NCBI GenBank assembly: GCA_025175895.1
Contig: JAKLTH010000283.1
Location: 1,612,001 to 1,676,000 of the forward strand
From: Wurfbainia villosa
Taxonomy: Eukaryota; Streptophyta; Magnoliopsida; Zingiberales; Zingiberaceae
Reading direction: 5' to 3'
Length of the DNA stretch: 64,000 nucleotides
The position numbers and the translations under genes are program-made. The notes under the pieces were generated by a model that was not told the DNA's origin, ran no database searches, and saw only the letters and a list, made by a program, of their open reading frames with translations. Numbering within the stretch: the stretch's first letter is position 1; the number at the start of each line of letters is the position of its first letter. This document shows positions 61,500 to 64,000 of the stretch, in pieces.

Positions 61500-62000
61500 A
61501 TTGTATTATTATTATTATTTTTAATTTCGTTATTTGTTTAACCGACTGAGTGAGCTTTTTTAATGGAGTTCCGAGGCCAAAAAGGCCATTTTTGGCTGTT
61601 TCCTCAGTCAGCCCATTTTTTGTTTTTTAAATAATTATTTGTTCGTAAATATTTTAGTATTGGTGCGGCGCTCGATATTAGAAGTCAACGATCAATTAAT
61701 AATGATTAAGTTAAAATTGAATAAATTAAATTTTTTAATATACCGAATCGATCTAACTTTTTAATAAAATAGGATAAATCGAAACGATAAAAAATTAATT
61801 AATTAAATTGAAAATCAAACAAACCGAATAATCAATCGATTGATGATAATGAAGATCGTTGAATTCAAGACAATCGATCGACTGAAGTTTATCAATCGAT
61901 TGATTTGTATTAATTAATCGACAAATTTAGTCAACTGAAGCTCATCAATTTCAATCGATTGATATAACAAATCAATCGATTGATGAACTCCAATTCTATT
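61500..62000. other. MAPK upstream flank, AT-rich
   Basis: An (ATT)n run at 61503-61521, then AATCGATTGAT repeats (61700-61990) like those at 2400-2720. No clear TATA box position was fixed and no gene found. Confidence 0.45.
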
Positions 62001-62013
62001 TAATTGATGTAAT

Positions 62014-62590
62014 TAGGGGTGTGCAATCGGTCGGTTAAACCGAAAAAACCGACCGAACTTTCAAGTTCGGTTCGGTTTAATCGGAAATTCGGTTTTTTTA
62101 TTCAAAAATATTGGTTTATTCGGTTTTTTCGGTTCGGTTTCGGGTTTTAATCGGAAAAATTCGGTTAACCGAACTGACCGATTTTGCGACACGCACGTGT
62201 TGCTCAACACAGCGTGTCGCATGCACAACACAGTGCCAATGTGCGACACGCTGTGTTGTACTCAACATAGCGTGTCGCACATTTCACATGTGCGACACGC
62301 CTGTTAATGCTCAACAGCGTGTCGCACATTTCACATGTGCGACACGCCTGTTCTCAAATGACACGCCCGAGTTCCAGCGCTCAACACAGGCGTGTCGCAC
62401 ATTTCTCACCGGCCGTGTCGAACCGAAAAAATCGGTTTTTTCGGTTTTTAACCGAAAAAACCGATTTTTTTTTTTACAAAATCGGTTCGATTCATTGGAA
62501 AATTTCGGTCGGTTCGGTTTAGTTAAAAAAAATTCGGTTTATTCGATTTCGATCTTAATCGGTTCGGTTTTAACCGAATGCACACCCCTA
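62014..62590. mobile_element. hAT-like MITE with internal hairpin array
   Basis: 577 bp. Inverted ends TAGGGGTGTGCAATCGG and AACCGAATGCACACCCCTA. 8-bp flanks GATGTAAT (62006-62013) and GATATAAT (62591-62598) differ at one base. The subterminal parts are full of CGGTTCGGTT/AACCGAACC. The centre (62185-62420) holds repeated GTGCGACACGC / GCGTGTCGCAC words that form several hairpins; one unit GCGTGTCGCACATTTCACAT occurs twice. The open frame across it has no recognised similarity. Confidence 0.88.
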
Positions 62591-62951
62591 GATATAATCG
62601 ATTATTTTCTTTCAAAATTGAACCGAATAAATCGATTAAATTGGTATTTTTTTTTTAAATGAATTTATGAATAAACCGAATCAAAAAAGTTCGATTGGAT
62701 CAGTTCAATAGATTTATTCGATTTAATTGAATTTTTATTCACCCCTACTCAACACTCCTATTAGCCGATTTTATAATACGGAGAAAATAAATTATAAAAA
62801 AATTGTGTCCCTTGTTGAGTATTTTAGTATTGTTAATGGCTGTTATCATCGTTTATGCATGTGGCCCTAATTTTATAAAAAAAAGGTTGGAGATATTTTG
62901 AAAGAAAAAAAAAAGAAATTTATAGATAAAATTGAATATATATATAGAGAG

Positions 62952-63513
62952 AGTTTTGTTCTGCCGCACGATTGAACTGCTGACGCTACCGAGCAACCTT
63001 CATCGACATCGCTTGGCGCCGTCCGCCTTCTCCGGCCACGGACCGCGCGATCGACACCCAAGTCATCGGCGGTCCGACGGGGTTTGTGAGGCATCGGATT
63101 CCGGTCGCAATTCGGTCGGAATCCGGCAATTTCGCGGCCGGCAGTGGCGCGGCCATTGCCGGCCACGATCGGGCCGGATTCCGACCAAATCGCAGCCGGA
63201 ATCCGGGCGGGGTAGGACCGCCAGGGCCGAGCGATCCTTCCCCCGTCGAATTCCGGCCGCGATTCGACTGAAATCCAACGATTTCGCGGCCAGCAGTTTG
63301 GCCGCCATTGTCGACCGCGATCGGGCCGGAATCCGGGCGGGAAAGGACCGCAATCCGGCGCCTCATGAGCCCCGCCGAACCGCCGGTGACCTGGGCGTCG
63401 ATCGCGCCAGTCCGACTACGGAGGTGGACGGCGACCGACGATGCCGCGTGAAGGAAGGTTGTTGCTCACAGACGGACACTACTGACGGTTCAGTCACGCC
63501 GTAGAACAAAACT
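62952..63513. mobile_element. GC-rich element with inverted repeats of about 150 bp
   Basis: The ends AGTTTTGTTCTGCCGCACG and (right end, reverse complement) AGTTTTGTTCTACGGCGTG pair, and the pairing goes on inward: GCGCGATCGACACCCAAGTC against GCGCGATCGACGCCCAGGTC, and GGCGGTCCGACGGGG against GGCGGTTCGGCGGGG. Between the arms are two direct units of about 140 bp (ATTTCGCGGCC(G/A)GCAGT). TA-rich flanks. Foldback or Mutator-like non-autonomous element; no transposase. Confidence 0.75.
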
Positions 63514-63519
63514 ATATAT

Positions 63520-64000
63520 ATATATATTAAAAAATAAATGCATAAAATATTATTTTTAATAGTTATTTTTAATTTTACTATTATAAAAAATCAAATTGGA
63601 TCCGTCCCAAAATTTGAATTTGGTTAACGAATTGAGTATTCGTGGACTCAATTTCGTAATCGGTCTATCTCCCATTAAAAGCTAGCCCTCACGTGAAGTT
63701 TGCTTGCTTCTAATCGATGGATAATTAATTGCTAGGTCACTAGCATTATTTATTTAAACAACTTGTTTTTTATTTTAAAATTTTCAAAGCCTTTCATTTA
63801 ATATCATTTATAATATTTTAGTAATTTTAATGATGTTGTTTCGGCTTAGACACCGAGATAAGAGACGAGTCGGCAAGGGATGATGATTCAACAACTTTCG
63901 TGAGCTGGCTTGGCTGGATCAACTACTTTCGAAGCTTCATCTTGTACCGCGCTCGAGATGATGAGAGTCGTTGGAACTGTCGAGACGTTGACCTAAGGAG
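63520..64000. other. Right edge, unclassified
   Basis: AT-rich to 63830, then a more GC-balanced segment (ACACCGAGATAAGAGACGAG, GGCTTGGCTGGATC) that may be the start of another repeat. No gene is supported. Confidence 0.4.

Noticed and set aside
62111..62662. 183-residue open frame across the hAT-like MITE
   Set aside because: It arises from repeated CGGTT and GTGTCGCAC words and runs past the element end; no domain is recognisable.
62932..63504. 190-residue and shorter Arg/Pro-rich open frames on both strands
   Set aside because: Open in many frames because the GC-rich repeat lacks stops; the sequence is an inverted-repeat element.

Overview
The window is nuclear DNA of a flowering plant. 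The evidence is long spliced genes with GT-AG introns, plant-only families (EDM2, group D TDY MAP kinases, R2R3-MYB) and dense plant retroelements (Au SINE, RTE LINE, TRIM, Copia, Harbinger and hAT MITEs). The first large exon of the MAP kinase is very GC-rich and GC falls downstream. That gradient is common in monocots, so a monocot is my guess; the species cannot be fixed from the sequence alone.

Layout. (1) 133-2056 (+): the 3' part of an ARF-GAP/C2 protein of the AGD12/ZAC type, cut by the left window edge. (2) 25313-3550 (-): a complete EDM2-like gene, 18 coding exons, 1,208 residues, convergent with gene 1. Its introns are full of transposable elements, including four Au SINEs with target-site duplications and an RTE LINE. 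(3) 25.4-45.4 kb: about 20 kb with no convincing host gene. It holds LTR debris, three palindromic MITEs, a 3.9-kb PIF/Harbinger element with an inserted TRIM, many tRNA-derived SINEs and a tandem SINE array. (4) 45466-46385 (+): a three-exon R2R3-MYB gene of 244 residues whose first intron uses a GC donor. (5) 46.4-57.3 kb: a second repeat block with long-TIR GC-rich elements, Harbinger-related MITEs, a Copia RT fragment and an hAT-like element. (6) 61315-57299 (-): a complete group D MAP kinase, 11 coding exons, 514 residues, TDY activation loop. (7) 61.4-64 kb: promoter side of the kinase, an hAT-like MITE filled with hairpins, and a GC-rich long-TIR element.

The four genes do not form a pathway or operon. 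The reading frames of all exon joins were checked by hand: EDM2 3,627 nt, MYB 735 nt and MAPK 1,545 nt, each divisible by three.

Most unusual signal: a tRNA-like SINE family (about 190-240 bp) in at least ten copies between 34.5 and 55.4 kb. The A-box region of most copies is matched by its own reverse complement elsewhere in the same copy. The arm sequence differs between copies but still pairs within a copy. Five units of this family also form a tandem array at 39.9-41.0 kb.
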